A DNA stretch of 34,693 nucleotides from Aliiruegeria lutimaris (GCF_900099935.1 NZ_FNEK01000055.1:1-34693), one strand, 5' to 3'; positions 23,440 to 31,370 are shown, counted from the stretch's first letter. Made by a program: numbers and translations. The notes: generated from the sequence alone by a model not told the origin.

Positions 23440-23469
23440 AAACCCGGCTCCCCGTGATTGGCCGGGTTT
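23440..23469. terminator. Factor-independent terminator between globin and TetR genes
   Basis: AAACCCGGC (23440-23448) pairs with GCCGGGTTT (23461-23469), followed by TTCC; the stem foot is A-rich on the left and T-rich on the right. It terminates the globin gene and, because the stem is symmetrical, may also serve the convergent TetR gene ending at 23479. Confidence 0.8.
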
Positions 23470-23478
23470 TCCATGCGC

Positions 23479-24051
23479 CTATGCCACACCCGCAAGCTTG
23501 AGAGTCGCGGTTTTCAGGGTCTGGAGCATTTCGAGCAGGTGCGCCCGGTCCGTCGCCGTGCTTTTCGATGCCTTGACCATCCGCTGAACGAAATCCGCAA
23601 GCTGTGTCGTCGTCAGGCCATTCGCCTCGATCTCGGAGGCATAAGGCTTCAGGATCGTGGCGATCAGGCCACGGACCTGCGCATATGAGGCGTCGATTTC
23701 TTCCTCGCTGATCTGGTTGAAGCCCTCGACGAGATCGGCGGCGTTCGGACTTTCTGACAGCAGATCGAATGCGGCCACGGCGATCCGGTCGAAGACCAGG
23801 TCGAGCCGGTCGCCCAACGCGGGCTTTTCTTCCAGCCCGGCCTCGATTTCACAGTAGGCCCTATCCGCGAAATAGCGGATCAACGCGCGCAGGATCTCGT
23901 CCTTGTTGCGATAGGCGTTGTAGAGCGTCTGACGCGAGATGCCTGCTTCCTGCGAAATATCGTTCATGCTGGTGCGCTTCACGCCATAGCGCATGAACAA
24001 CGTGGTCGCGGCGTCCAGGATATTTCTCTCTCTCTCGTTCATGCCACACAT
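23479..24051 (-). CDS. TetR-family transcriptional repressor
   Basis: This 190-residue repressor has an N-terminal HTH at about residues 5-55: ILDAATTLFMRYGVKRTSM, then ISQEAGISRQTLYNAYRNKDEIL. The C-terminal helical ligand/dimer domain has no recognisable specificity. Two starts three codons apart (24051 and 24042) are possible; neither has a strong ribosome-binding site. It faces the SDR gene at 24130 across 78 bases that contain inverted GGACA/TGTCC arms, so it most likely represses that SDR and itself. The inducer is unknown. A much longer open frame running to 25041 on this strand is antisense to the SDR and was not accepted. Confidence 0.9.
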   Translation of the reverse strand: MCGMNERERNILDAATTLFMRYGVKRTSMNDISQEAGISRQTLYNAYRNKDEILRALIRYFADRAYCEIEAGLEEKPALGDRLDLVFDRIAVAAFDLLSESPNAADLVEGFNQISEEEIDASYAQVRGLIATILKPYASEIEANGLTTTQLADFVQRMVKASKSTATDRAHLLEMLQTLKTATLKLAGVA

Positions 24052-24070
24052 CTTGACAATCAAACGCCGA

Positions 24071-24112
24071 GTGTCAATATGGACAAATATACGAATAGTG
24101 TCCAATATGGCA
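24071..24112. promoter_or_regulatory. Candidate TetR operator between the divergent TetR and SDR genes
   Basis: GTGTCAATATGGACA (24071-24085) is a near palindrome, and GTGTCCAATATGG (24098-24110) repeats it. Read across both, the arms AATATGGACA and TGTCCAATAT are inverted around a 13-base spacer. The site covers the space where promoters for both genes must lie and ends 17 bases before the preferred SDR start. Confidence 0.55.
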
Positions 24113-24129
24113 AGGCAAGGAACATGTGC

Positions 24130-25080
24130 ATGTCCAGTGATCGAAGCGCGTTCGGAAAAGACACGACCGCCGACGAAGTGCTCGCAGGGATCGACCTGTC
24201 GGGGAAAACGGCCCTGGTGACCGGGGGATCGTCGGGGATCGGTGCCGAAACGGCCCGGGCGTTGGCGGCGAAGGGCGCAAAGGTGATCATCACCGCGCGC
24301 GACATGGCCAAGGCCCGGAACGTTGTTAACGGGATCCGCGCGGCAAGCGGGGCCGAGATCGCGGTCGAGACGCTTGAACTGGGCAATATCGACTCCATCC
24401 GGACTTTCGCCGAGCGGATCCTCGCGCGGGGCGAAAAGATCGACCTGCTGATCAACAATGCCGGCATCATGGCCTGTCCGCAGGGGCAGACGGATGATGG
24501 CTTCGAGCTGCAATTCGGCTCCAACCACCTGGGCCATTTCCTGATGACCAACCTCATCGCGCCTGCGCTGGCCGATGTCGGGCGGGTTGTTTCGCTCTCC
24601 TCCTCTGCGCATCGCATGTCGCCGGTCGTGTTCGACGACATCCAGTTCGAGAGGCGCGACTATGACAAATGGGCCGCCTACGGGCAGGCTAAGACGGCCA
24701 ATGCGCTTTTCGCGCTTGGGCTTAACCGCCGGCTGACGGGGCGAGCAATCGAAGCCTTCGCCGTGCATCCCGGCGCGATCCACACGGATCTCCAGCGCCA
24801 CTTGACGGAGGATGACGCACGTCTTTTTGCCGAGCTGGAGAAGGCCTACACCATCCAGTGGAAAACGATCCCGGCCGGGGCGGCGACCTCGGTCTATGCC
24901 GCCACGGCACCCGAGCTTGCCGGAAAGGGCGGGGCGTTCCTGGCCGATTGCGGGATCTGGCCTGTCAATGACGCAGATGGCTTTGGCGATGGCGTTCGCA
25001 GCTGGGCGATCGACGCCGAGGCGGCGGAACGGCTCTGGCACGTCTCGGAGGAAATGCTTGGTCAGGCATTTGTCTACTAG
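24130..25080 (+). CDS. Short-chain dehydrogenase (retinol-dehydrogenase/WWOX-like SDR)
   Basis: This 316-residue SDR has the cofactor motif TGGSSGIG at 31-38, NNAG at 109-112, the active-site serines in SLSSSAHRMSP, and the catalytic Y184 and K188 in YGQAKTANALF. The extended substrate loop and FAVHPGAIHTDLQRHL are typical of the retinol-dehydrogenase-like subgroup, found in bacteria as oxidoreductases of unknown substrate. The start at 24130 is nine bases after AAGG; ATGs at 24124 and 24079 are in frame, but the latter lies within the operator region. TetR control from the divergent gene is probable, suggesting response to a foreign or lipophilic compound (inference). Confidence 0.92.
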   Translation: MSSDRSAFGKDTTADEVLAGIDLSGKTALVTGGSSGIGAETARALAAKGAKVIITARDMAKARNVVNGIRAASGAEIAVETLELGNIDSIRTFAERILARGEKIDLLINNAGIMACPQGQTDDGFELQFGSNHLGHFLMTNLIAPALADVGRVVSLSSSAHRMSPVVFDDIQFERRDYDKWAAYGQAKTANALFALGLNRRLTGRAIEAFAVHPGAIHTDLQRHLTEDDARLFAELEKAYTIQWKTIPAGAATSVYAATAPELAGKGGAFLADCGIWPVNDADGFGDGVRSWAIDAEAAERLWHVSEEMLGQAFVY

Positions 25081-25097
25081 GCTTCATTCGGAACCGG

Positions 25098-25127
25098 TTC
25101 GGAGGACGGTTCCCCCTGTCCTCCGGA
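25098..25127 (+). terminator. Terminator-like hairpin after the SDR gene
   Basis: TTCGGAGGAC (25098-25107) pairs with GTCCTCCGGA (25118-25127), a 10-bp stem including one GU pair, 17 bases past the SDR stop. A modest T-rich stretch (CGGTTTTCG) follows at about 25135-25142. It likely separates the SDR from the phosphorylase gene. Confidence 0.6.
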
Positions 25128-25263
25128 CGATTCTCGGTTTTCGCCCTCTTTCCGAGCAGTTTCCGCTGGTGCAGGCCGGCTGGTCCGAAATGCATGCGCT
25201 TCGCTCTTGAAACCGGTTTCGATTTGGCCGCATCACTGTTGGAACGACCCGGAGAGCGCCGAC

Positions 25264-27087
25264 ATGACCAAAGCCGCCAATAAATTTGCTGCCAAACTCG
25301 ACACGCTGCTGGACCAGATCTATCCGCAGAGCGATATTCCCGCGCTGCGGCAGGAGATCCTCGAAGCCTTCTGGCCGGAAGGAACCGTGTACCGCACGCG
25401 CGCGCGACCGCCGGGCAACAACATGTGGGACGAGACCGATACGCTCGTCATCACCTATGGAAATTCCATCGTCGATGGCGTGCACAAGCCGCTGGACCTT
25501 TTGCGACATTTTCTGGAGCAGAATGTCGCCGGTGTCATCAGCGGCGTGCATATCCTGCCCTTCTTCCCGTTCACGTCTGATGACGGCTTCGCAGTTACCG
25601 ATTACCGGGTGGTCAACAGCGCGTTGGGAAGCTGGTCGGACATCACCCGTATCTCCGAAGAGTTCAAGCTGATGTCGGACCTGGTGTTGAACCATGTCTC
25701 CAGCTTCTCGACCTGGTTCCAGGAATACCGGCAGGGGCACCCGCCCTTTGACAGGTTCTTCTTCGAGGCCTCGCCCGATGACGACCTGAGCGAGGTTGTG
25801 CGCCCGCGCACCTCGCCGCTGTTGCGCAAGGTCGATACCGCGATGGGCGAGCGCTATGTGTGGTGTACTTTCAGCAACGACCAGGTGGACCTCGATTTCA
25901 CCAACCCCGAAGTGCTGCTCGAATTCCTGCGTGTCATGCGGCTGCATATCGACAATGGCGTGCGGATCATCCGGCTCGATGCCGTGGCCTTCATCTGGAA
26001 GGAGATCGGCACCAACTGCATCCACCTGCCACAGACTCACGCCATCGTCCGCCTGATGCGGCTGCTGTTCGACTATGCCGACGAACGGGTCGTGCTGCTG
26101 ACCGAAACCAATGTGCCCAATACCGAGAACCTCTCCTATTTCGGCAATATGAACGAGGCGCATGCGATCTATAACTTCTCGCTGCCGCCGCTGATCCTGC
26201 ATGCGCTTCTTAACGGGACGGCGCGCGAGTTGAACCGCTGGCAGATGGCCATGCCGCCGGCGCAACTCGGCTGTGCCTATCTCAATTTCACCGCCAGCCA
26301 TGACGGCATCGGCATGCGCCCGGTCGAGGGGTTGCTCAGTCCGGAGGAGACCGACGAGATCGTCGATGCGGTTCGCTCCTTTGGCGGGCTGGTCTCCATG
26401 CGGTCCATGTCGGACGGCACGCAGAAGCCCTATGAGCTGAACATCACCTGGTTCGACGCGATGAAGGGCACGACCAAGGGCGAGGACGAATGGCAGCTGG
26501 AGCGGTTCCTGTGTTCGCAGACAATCGTCATGGCGCTGGAAGGCTTGCCGGCCTTCTATATCCACGCCTTGCTCGGCACGCCGAATGACCGCGAAGGCGT
26601 CGAGAAAACCGGGGTCAACCGGGCGATCAACCGCCATCGCTGGGATTATGACGAGTTGCGTGAGAAGCTCGCCGATAGCGAGAGCACGCAGTCGCGTGTG
26701 CTGGAGGCGATGAAGCAGCGGATCGGTATCCGTGTGAAACAGAAGGCGTTCCATCCGAACGCGACCCAGTTCACGCTGCACCTGGGTGAGGAGCTTTTCG
26801 GCTTCTGGCGCCAGAGCCTTGACCGCGCCCAGTCGATGTTTGCCATCCACAATATGACCGACCAGGAAATCCGCCTGCCCGTGCATTCGATCAACCTGAT
26901 TGGCGGCGAGAACTGGCTGGACCTGATTTCCAGGGAACAGATCTCCCCGTCCAACGGCGAAATCGTCTTTGCGCCCTACCAATGCCGCTGGATCACGAAC
27001 CGGGAAGGTACTGGGCGGACGAAACGGCCGGGGCGGAACCTGGGTAATCGCAAGGCGTCCCCGCCGACATCCGGCGCCGACTGGTAG
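25264..27087 (+). CDS. GH13_18 sugar phosphorylase (sucrose or glucosylglycerate phosphorylase type)
   Basis: This 607-residue cytoplasmic (beta/alpha)8-barrel enzyme phosphorolyses an alpha-glucoside to alpha-glucose 1-phosphate. The GH13 motifs are in order: SDLVLNHVSS, then nucleophile D239 in IRLDAVAF, acid/base E281 in LLTETNVPNT, and D347 in TASHDGIGMRP. IHALLGTPNDREGVEKTG and NRAINRHRWD are characteristic of subfamily 18. Sucrose phosphorylases are about 500 residues and glucosylglycerate phosphorylases about 560, so the longer length and NCIHLPQTH favour the glucosylglycerate/uncharacterised branch. After the usual end near WITN, about 28 basic, low-complexity residues continue, which may be a non-conserved tail. 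The start at 25264 follows GGAG. No kinase or transporter partner is adjacent. In marine alphaproteobacteria glucosylglycerate is a compatible solute, so osmolyte recycling is plausible. Confidence 0.9.
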   Translation: MTKAANKFAAKLDTLLDQIYPQSDIPALRQEILEAFWPEGTVYRTRARPPGNNMWDETDTLVITYGNSIVDGVHKPLDLLRHFLEQNVAGVISGVHILPFFPFTSDDGFAVTDYRVVNSALGSWSDITRISEEFKLMSDLVLNHVSSFSTWFQEYRQGHPPFDRFFFEASPDDDLSEVVRPRTSPLLRKVDTAMGERYVWCTFSNDQVDLDFTNPEVLLEFLRVMRLHIDNGVRIIRLDAVAFIWKEIGTNCIHLPQTHAIVRLMRLLFDYADERVVLLTETNVPNTENLSYFGNMNEAHAIYNFSLPPLILHALLNGTARELNRWQMAMPPAQLGCAYLNFTASHDGIGMRPVEGLLSPEETDEIVDAVRSFGGLVSMRSMSDGTQKPYELNITWFDAMKGTTKGEDEWQLERFLCSQTIVMALEGLPAFYIHALLGTPNDREGVEKTGVNRAINRHRWDYDELREKLADSESTQSRVLEAMKQRIGIRVKQKAFHPNATQFTLHLGEELFGFWRQSLDRAQSMFAIHNMTDQEIRLPVHSINLIGGENWLDLISREQISPSNGEIVFAPYQCRWITNREGTGRTKRPGRNLGNRKASPPTSGADW

Positions 27088-27105
27088 CCTCTGTGCGAAC
27101 GGCGA

Positions 27106-27127
27106 CCTTCCGGTTCGGGCCGGAAGG
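27106..27127 (+). terminator. Hairpin after the sugar phosphorylase gene
   Basis: CCTTCCGG (27106-27113) pairs perfectly with CCGGAAGG (27120-27127) across a 6-base loop, 19 bases after the stop. The following sequence has only CTTTCC, so termination may be weak. The convergent hydrolase gene ends at 27242. Confidence 0.55.
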
Positions 27128-27241
27128 CCGCTTTCCATTCCGTTCCGTCAGAGGCCAACTGGCCGACCGTCGCCAGCACTGTGCGGGAGCAAAACTCTGG
27201 CGGCTACAGTAATTCTCTCCCTTTTGGGAGGATCCAAAGGT

Positions 27242-28942
27242 TCACTCCTTGCGGCAACCGAGCCCCCAGTCGTCGCTGCACCATGTCTTCAAGCGCGCAC
27301 TGTCGGCGTCTTCCCACCCCTCCGGATCGGTGACGGCGACCCAGGGTTCTATATAGTCCCTGGCTGCATAATTATGGCCGAAACCGCTTGGAACACCCAA
27401 GGCCAGAGCCATGTCGAGCGCCAGTTGCAGTTGGGTGACCACGGGGATGAACCGCATCTCGGGCGAAACATCTGGCGCCCTCGGCTCGCGCATCCATTCT
27501 GGCGCGCGCCAGACAGAAGCCGGTTCATAGAAGACGATCGCGTCCGAGGCATGTTGAAGGAATACGACACGTAGATTGCCCCAAGGGCCGTCGGAGCGGT
27601 CGAGCCCACCGAACTGCGAGGCAAAGCGGACGAGTTGGCCATTGCCCACTTTCGGCAGCACGTAGGGGCTGTCGGGATTGCGGGCCATGACGGCGCGTCT
27701 CCACAATTGGGACGGGAAGGGCGGGCCGGTCCACAGGGCACCATCTACCGGGTCGTTGATGACCCGGTAGATGTCCATCGAATACATCGAAGACCACGCG
27801 CCCAGGCTGATACCGTGCAAGTAGAAACGGGGGCGCGTTTCCGGCGGCAGAGTTTTCCAGTGATCGTAGATCGTCCGCATCGCGGCGGTTGCCTGGTCCA
27901 GCCCCGACTGGGTTTCGAAAATCAGCGCCAGCGGCGATTGCAGGTAGGAGTACTGCACTGCCACCGTGGCGATATCGCCATCATGCATGAATTCCAGCGG
28001 CTCGTGGCCACCCGGATCCAACCAGCCGGTGCCAGTCGGGCTCGCCACGATCAGGACCTTCCGATCGAAGGCGCCCAGCCGTTGCAACTCCTTCAGGGCC
28101 AGTTCCGCCCGGACAACCGGATCGGCGTCCTGCGCACGACCGACATAGACCCGGATCGGGTCCTTCGCGGGGCGGCCAGTGAAGGCTGAAATCGCCTTCG
28201 CGTCCGGCCCCTCCAGCACGAAATTGCGCCCCGGCTGTCCCATTGCCCCCCAATCGACATGAGAGGCCGGGCTGCCGGGCAGACGGTCCCCTGTTGGTGC
28301 CGGCGGCGCGTCGGCAAAAAGATCCTGCGCCGTCTCATAGGACTCATCGGCCACGTGGAAGCCCCACTCGATGACCCCATCCCGTGTCACCAGGAAGACG
28401 ATGGTGATCGCCAGGGCGAGCCCCAGCACATTCGCCGTCCGCATCGGCATGACCCGGTAAAGGCGGTAGCGGAGCAGGTCGAAAAGCATCTGGATCGCCC
28501 AACCGATCAGGTAGCAGACCAGGAAGACCGCAAGCGCGACGACAATGATCGCGACGGTGCTGAAATCCTCGATCGGTTCCAGCCCGAACCGTGACCGAAT
28601 GGAGTCCTGCCATGCGGCCGCGTGGACCAAAGTCCAGACAAGCACGGTGATTACTGGTGTTGCGATCAGCAGATGCGCGATTCTGCCGGCGCGTCCGGAG
28701 AGGCTTGGCAATTCAATTCCGCGCCAGGCTGCCAGAAAGAGTTGCCCGATCATGTAGCCGATTGCGGTTACCAGTCCCGCCAGGACACCTTGGAAAAGCC
28801 AGGGGCGCGGGATCAACGAAGGCGTCAGCGACGCTGCGAAAAACGACAGTCCCAGCAGGAGCGGCAACACAGCCAGTCCGGCCAGCCGCGACCCCGAGGC
28901 GTCTGGCCTCTGCTCAACTGGTGGGCGAGAAATCTTCGTCAC
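27242..28942 (-). CDS. Membrane-anchored alpha/beta-hydrolase family protein (Abhydrolase_9 type)
   Basis: This 566-residue protein has an N-terminal membrane domain with about five helices (about 20-40, 52-72, 88-110, 129-150 and 172-187), then a hydrolase-like domain. The nucleophile elbow GISLG at 377-381 puts the serine at S379. The combination of a membrane part and FHVADESYETAQDLF, VYVGRAQDAD, FMHDGDIATVAVQYSYL and LWTGPPFPS matches the Abhydrolase_9_N/Abhydrolase_9 pair, common in actinobacteria and alphaproteobacteria but without a known substrate. The start is GTG at 28942, supported by GGGAGG at 28948-28953. It probably faces the periplasm or lipid phase; a lipase or esterase role is a guess. 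The gene stands alone, convergent with the phosphorylase gene. Confidence 0.85.
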   Translation of the reverse strand: MTKISRPPVEQRPDASGSRLAGLAVLPLLLGLSFFAASLTPSLIPRPWLFQGVLAGLVTAIGYMIGQLFLAAWRGIELPSLSGRAGRIAHLLIATPVITVLVWTLVHAAAWQDSIRSRFGLEPIEDFSTVAIIVVALAVFLVCYLIGWAIQMLFDLLRYRLYRVMPMRTANVLGLALAITIVFLVTRDGVIEWGFHVADESYETAQDLFADAPPAPTGDRLPGSPASHVDWGAMGQPGRNFVLEGPDAKAISAFTGRPAKDPIRVYVGRAQDADPVVRAELALKELQRLGAFDRKVLIVASPTGTGWLDPGGHEPLEFMHDGDIATVAVQYSYLQSPLALIFETQSGLDQATAAMRTIYDHWKTLPPETRPRFYLHGISLGAWSSMYSMDIYRVINDPVDGALWTGPPFPSQLWRRAVMARNPDSPYVLPKVGNGQLVRFASQFGGLDRSDGPWGNLRVVFLQHASDAIVFYEPASVWRAPEWMREPRAPDVSPEMRFIPVVTQLQLALDMALALGVPSGFGHNYAARDYIEPWVAVTDPEGWEDADSARLKTWCSDDWGLGCRKE

Positions 28943-29130
28943 GCGAACCTCCCGATCGTCAAACTCTTCGATGCTTCAACCCATGCGCCGGGTGCTGCCC
29001 CAACCTAGACCAGATCGAATCTACCTGACACGCAAATTCCGAGCTATGGCCCGATCCATTGACAGGATCTCGCGCGTTCTAAACTATTCTCTGCGCTTGC
29101 TGATCCGTTGCCCGGCGGGAGATGTGTACA

Positions 29131-29232
29131 TCACCGTGGGGGGATGGTTTCGGTCCTCTGCCGGTAGACGCGGTCGTGTTTCAGGGACCGCCACAGCCAT
29201 TCGGTGAAGATGGTGTCGAGGAACCGACCCTT
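29131..29232 (-). pseudogene. IS3-type transposase fragment
   Basis: The minus strand reads GRFLDTIFTEWLWRSLKHDR followed by VYRQ, which is the block around the third catalytic acidic residue of IS3-family OrfB (usually NVFVERLWRSLKYE). The frame closes after RTETIPPR at a TGA, and nothing upstream of 29232 continues the domain. About 34 codons survive. It differs from the IS3 copy at 34463-34693, so it comes from another element. Confidence 0.75.
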
Positions 29233-29541
29233 GGTTTGTTTGAAATTGTGCACAGGACGCGAACGTCCGGAATTGTGCGCCGCTCCGCTGCATTTAAGAC
29301 TATTGCCGGGCGGCAGCTAAGGGCCGTTCGCGATCGTTAAACATACGCCATCCTTGCTTAGCATCTCGGTGCGATCAACAGCAGGAAAGCGTAGGCTGCC
29401 GCCTCAACTACAAGTCTTGGCAAGGTTCGAACACGACTTGGCCTTCGCATCTCCCCGCTCAGTCCACCGTCCTTGCCCCAGCCCGGATTGCACCCGTCCT
29501 TCTATATCAGCAGTGAATGAAACAACGCTGCTGAGCATGAC
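29233..29541. other. Gene-free stretch next to mobile-element debris
   Basis: These 309 bases hold no open frame with family resemblance on either strand and no clear hairpin. They separate the IS3 fragment from the small XRE gene and may include the remains of insertion-sequence ends. No promoter was convincing. Confidence 0.4.
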
Positions 29542-29847
29542 ATGACCAAGAGCCCGACCGCCGCCTTCCTGACCACCGCCATCGAGCACTCGGGCCTGAC
29601 GCAGCGGGAGATCGCGCAACGCGCGGGATTTGCAAAGCCGAACGTGCTCTCGATGATGAAGAGCGGCGAGACCAAGGTCCCGATCGAACGCATTCCCGCG
29701 CTTGCCGAAGCCTGCGATGCAGACCCGGTCGACTTTGCCCGTATCGCCCTGCTCGAGTACTATCCCGAGATCTGGGGCACGTTGAACCTGGTCTTCGATC
29801 CCAAGCTCACCGATCGCGACATCTTGGTTCTTCAGATCCTTCGGTAG
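29542..29847 (+). CDS. Small XRE-family HTH protein, possibly shortened by an in-frame TAG
   Basis: This 101-residue protein has an XRE helix-turn-helix at about residues 10-65: AIEHSGLTQREIAQRAGFAKP, VLSMMKSGETKVPIERIPALAEAC. A C-terminal part, DFARIALLEYYPEIWGTL, is common to plasmid- and phage-type small regulators in Rhodobacterales. The frame stops at TAG (29845-29847) after LQILR, but the next 37 codons to a second TAG at 29959 stay open and read ADPEGEILWMKPDLQMLVYM and onward without rare features, so the original gene may have been longer. The ribosome-binding site is poor. It lies in a zone of mobile-element scars and is likely a leftover accessory gene. Target unknown. Confidence 0.75.
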   Translation: MTKSPTAAFLTTAIEHSGLTQREIAQRAGFAKPNVLSMMKSGETKVPIERIPALAEACDADPVDFARIALLEYYPEIWGTLNLVFDPKLTDRDILVLQILR

Positions 29848-30162
29848 GCCGATCCCGAGGGCGAGATCCTTTGGATGAAGCCCGACCTGCAGATGTTGGT
29901 CTACATGTTCAAATACATGCTGAATTGGATGCATCACACCGGCGAAGTGGCTCCGAAGTAGGGAAAGGCTGTGCCCCCGCCAGATCACGAAGTCCTAGGT
30001 GGGGGCGGCTGCCTATGGAGGCTGTCCCGGCGCGCGGCGTCAGCAGGACGTCCAATCCTTGGAGTTGACCGGCTGATCAGGGGGGCGAACGGAATGCATA
30101 TGTACGGCATAAGCATGGCATATCGGATTCCGCAATTCTGAGCTTGAACCTGCCCCGCGCCG
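29848..30162. other. Region between the XRE gene and the integrase remnant
   Basis: The first 114 bases continue the XRE frame past its stop (see that entry). The rest, 29962-30162, shows no gene with recognisable homology. It is probably scarred mobile-element DNA. The integrase remnant starts on its right side and reads towards it. Confidence 0.4.
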
Positions 30163-30417
30163 CTACGCAGCCAACAGGTCGCTCTCCAGCTTGGCGAACA
30201 TCGTCAGGTCTTCCTCGGCGCTATCGAAGAGGTGCCCATAGGTGTCCATCGTCATGCCGATAGTGGCGTGGCCAAGCAGGGTCTGGATCTTCTTGGGGTT
30301 CCAGCCCTGCTCGATGAAGAGCGAGGCAGCGGCGTGGCGCAGGGTTTGCACGGCGAATTTCGGCTCGCCCTTGGTGTCGACGATCCCGTTCCCGACCAGC
30401 ATCGGCTTGAAGAGCCT
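30163..30417 (-). pseudogene. Tyrosine recombinase (phage-type integrase) C-terminal remnant
   Basis: About 85 codons of the C-terminal catalytic domain remain. The R-H...GH...Y signature of tyrosine recombinases is visible: TLRHAAASLFIEQG, then LLGHATIGMTMDTYGHLF, with the nucleophile Tyr in DTYGHLF. The N-terminal core-binding and first catalytic Arg regions are missing: just beyond 30417 the sequence becomes an IS481-type transposase fragment. It cannot be active. It is the only integrase-like sequence in the window and lies outside the tRNA-bounded region. Confidence 0.88.
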
Positions 30418-30648
30418 CGCAGATCATGTCGAAGCGCATCTGGCGGGAATGGATGGTGTTGCGGTTCCGAGGCTGATCGGCGAACTGGATCCCGTTGTCC
30501 GTCAATATCGTGTGGACCCAGTAGGGAACCACCTCCAACAGGTGTTCCAGGAACTCCCACGCCGTCCGCCTGTCGGCCTTTTCAACCAGTTGGGTGACCG
30601 CGAACTTGCAGGTCCGATCGGTGGCAACGAAAAGATATAGCTTGCCGC
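30418..30648 (-). pseudogene. IS481-type transposase internal fragment
   Basis: The minus strand from 30648 reads GKLYLFVATDRTCKFAVTQL, then TAWEFLEHLLEVVPYWVHTI, LTDNGIQFADQPRNRN and RFDMICE. This is the rve catalytic core around the second Asp (TDNGIQF) of IS481-type transposases. The first Asp region and the C-terminal Glu region are absent. It is fused at 30417 to the integrase remnant and at about 30648 abuts the hsp20 remnant on the other strand. Confidence 0.85.
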
Positions 30649-30767
30649 TGGGTGTCGACACAGAAAAAGCTGAAGCATCCTTCAAGAACGGCGTCCTGAC
30701 GGTCACGGTTCCCAAGACCGAAGAGGCACAGGCCAAGTTGAAACGTATAGAGGTCAAGCCGGCCTGA
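30642..30767 (+). pseudogene. Hsp20/alpha-crystallin C-terminal remnant
   Basis: The plus strand carries LPLGVDTEKAEASFKNGVLT and VTVPKTEEAQAKLKRIEV, ending KPA and TGA at 30765-30767. This is the C-terminal half of a small heat-shock protein, with the conserved A-x-x-x-x-G-V-L motif (ASFKNGVLTVTVPK). The N-terminal part has been replaced by the transposase fragment. It lies on the same strand as groESL and about 290 bases before groES, so an hsp20-groESL heat-shock cluster probably existed before the insertions. Confidence 0.82.
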
Positions 30768-30961
30768 CCCGTGCCTGGAGGGCGTGATCGTGAACGCAAC
30801 CTGATTATTCTGTGGTTCTGGCACGATTGAGATTGCGCCGAGAACGCTCCACCGGCTGGGTGTCGTTGGAGCCGTTTTTGTTTTTGAATGCGATCTAATA
30901 ATTTGTATTTATGTGATTAATATGGCCATCTCGAGTGCTCACAAATTTGTTATTGGAAGGT

Positions 30962-30990
30962 CTTGAAATCTGAAAACTTGCTTCCAACTT
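30962..30990 (+). promoter_or_regulatory. Sigma-32 (RpoH)-type promoter of groESL
   Basis: CTTGAAA (30962-30968) is the heat-shock -35 consensus. Fourteen bases later TCCAACTT (30983-30990) partly matches the CCCCAT-T -10 element. A start near 30998 would place the CIRCE operator at the very start of the transcript. An RpoH-family gene is present in the same window. Confidence 0.6.
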
Positions 30991-30999
30991 TCTGCGTCA

Positions 31000-31026
31000 T
31001 TGGCACTCCGTAAGCACGAGTGCCAG
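31000..31026 (+). promoter_or_regulatory. CIRCE operator (HrcA binding site) of groESL
   Basis: TTGGCACTC (31000-31008), nine bases CGTAAGCAC, then GAGTGCCAG (31018-31026). The inner eight bases of each arm, TGGCACTC and GAGTGCCA, are exact inverted copies with the canonical 9-base spacer. The consensus is TTAGCACTC-N9-GAGTGCTAA. HrcA, with GroEL as co-factor, represses through this element; hrcA is not in the window. A single extra half-site GAGTGCTCA lies at 30933-30941. Confidence 0.93.
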
Positions 31027-31058
31027 CGGCATGAAACGCAAATGGAGGAACGTTCGAC

Positions 31059-31370
31059 ATGGCTTTCAAACCACTACATGACAGGGTTCTCGTGCGCCGT
31101 ATCGAAAGCGATGAGAAGACCGCGGGCGGTCTGATCATTCCCGATACCGCCAAGGAAAAGCCCGCCGAGGGCATGATCGTTGCAGTGGGCGAGGGCGCCC
31201 GCAAGGACAGCGGCGAGCTGATCCCGATGTCCGTCAAGGAAGGTGACAAGGTTCTGTTCGGCAAGTGGTCCGGCACCGAGATCAAGCTCGATGGCGAGGA
31301 ACTGCTGATCATGAAGGAAAGCGACATCCTCGGGATTATTGCCGAGGACACTGTCGCCAAGGCCGCCTGA
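31059..31370 (+). CDS. groES: Co-chaperonin GroES
   Basis: This 103-residue cytoplasmic 10-kDa co-chaperonin forms the seven-subunit lid of GroEL. Family blocks are [20 protein letters not shown] at the start, then [16 protein letters not shown], which includes the mobile loop that contacts GroEL, and [27 protein letters not shown] near the end. Length fits alphaproteobacterial GroES. TGGAGGAA lies ahead of the ATG. It is followed after 34 bases by groEL in the usual operon, controlled by CIRCE and the heat-shock-type promoter just upstream. Confidence 0.98.
   Translation: MAFKPLHDRVLVRRIESDEKTAGGLIIPDTAKEKPAEGMIVAVGEGARKDSGELIPMSVKEGDKVLFGKWSGTEIKLDGEELLIMKESDILGIIAEDTVAKAA

Noticed and set aside
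24052-25041. An N-terminal extension of the TetR protein of more than 300 residues
   Set aside because: The extension is antisense to the SDR gene; the normal TetR N-terminus starts at 24042-24051.
25084-27138. A 684-codon open frame antisense to the sugar phosphorylase gene
   Set aside because: The plus-strand enzyme has all GH13 motifs; the antisense frame has none and no ribosome-binding site.
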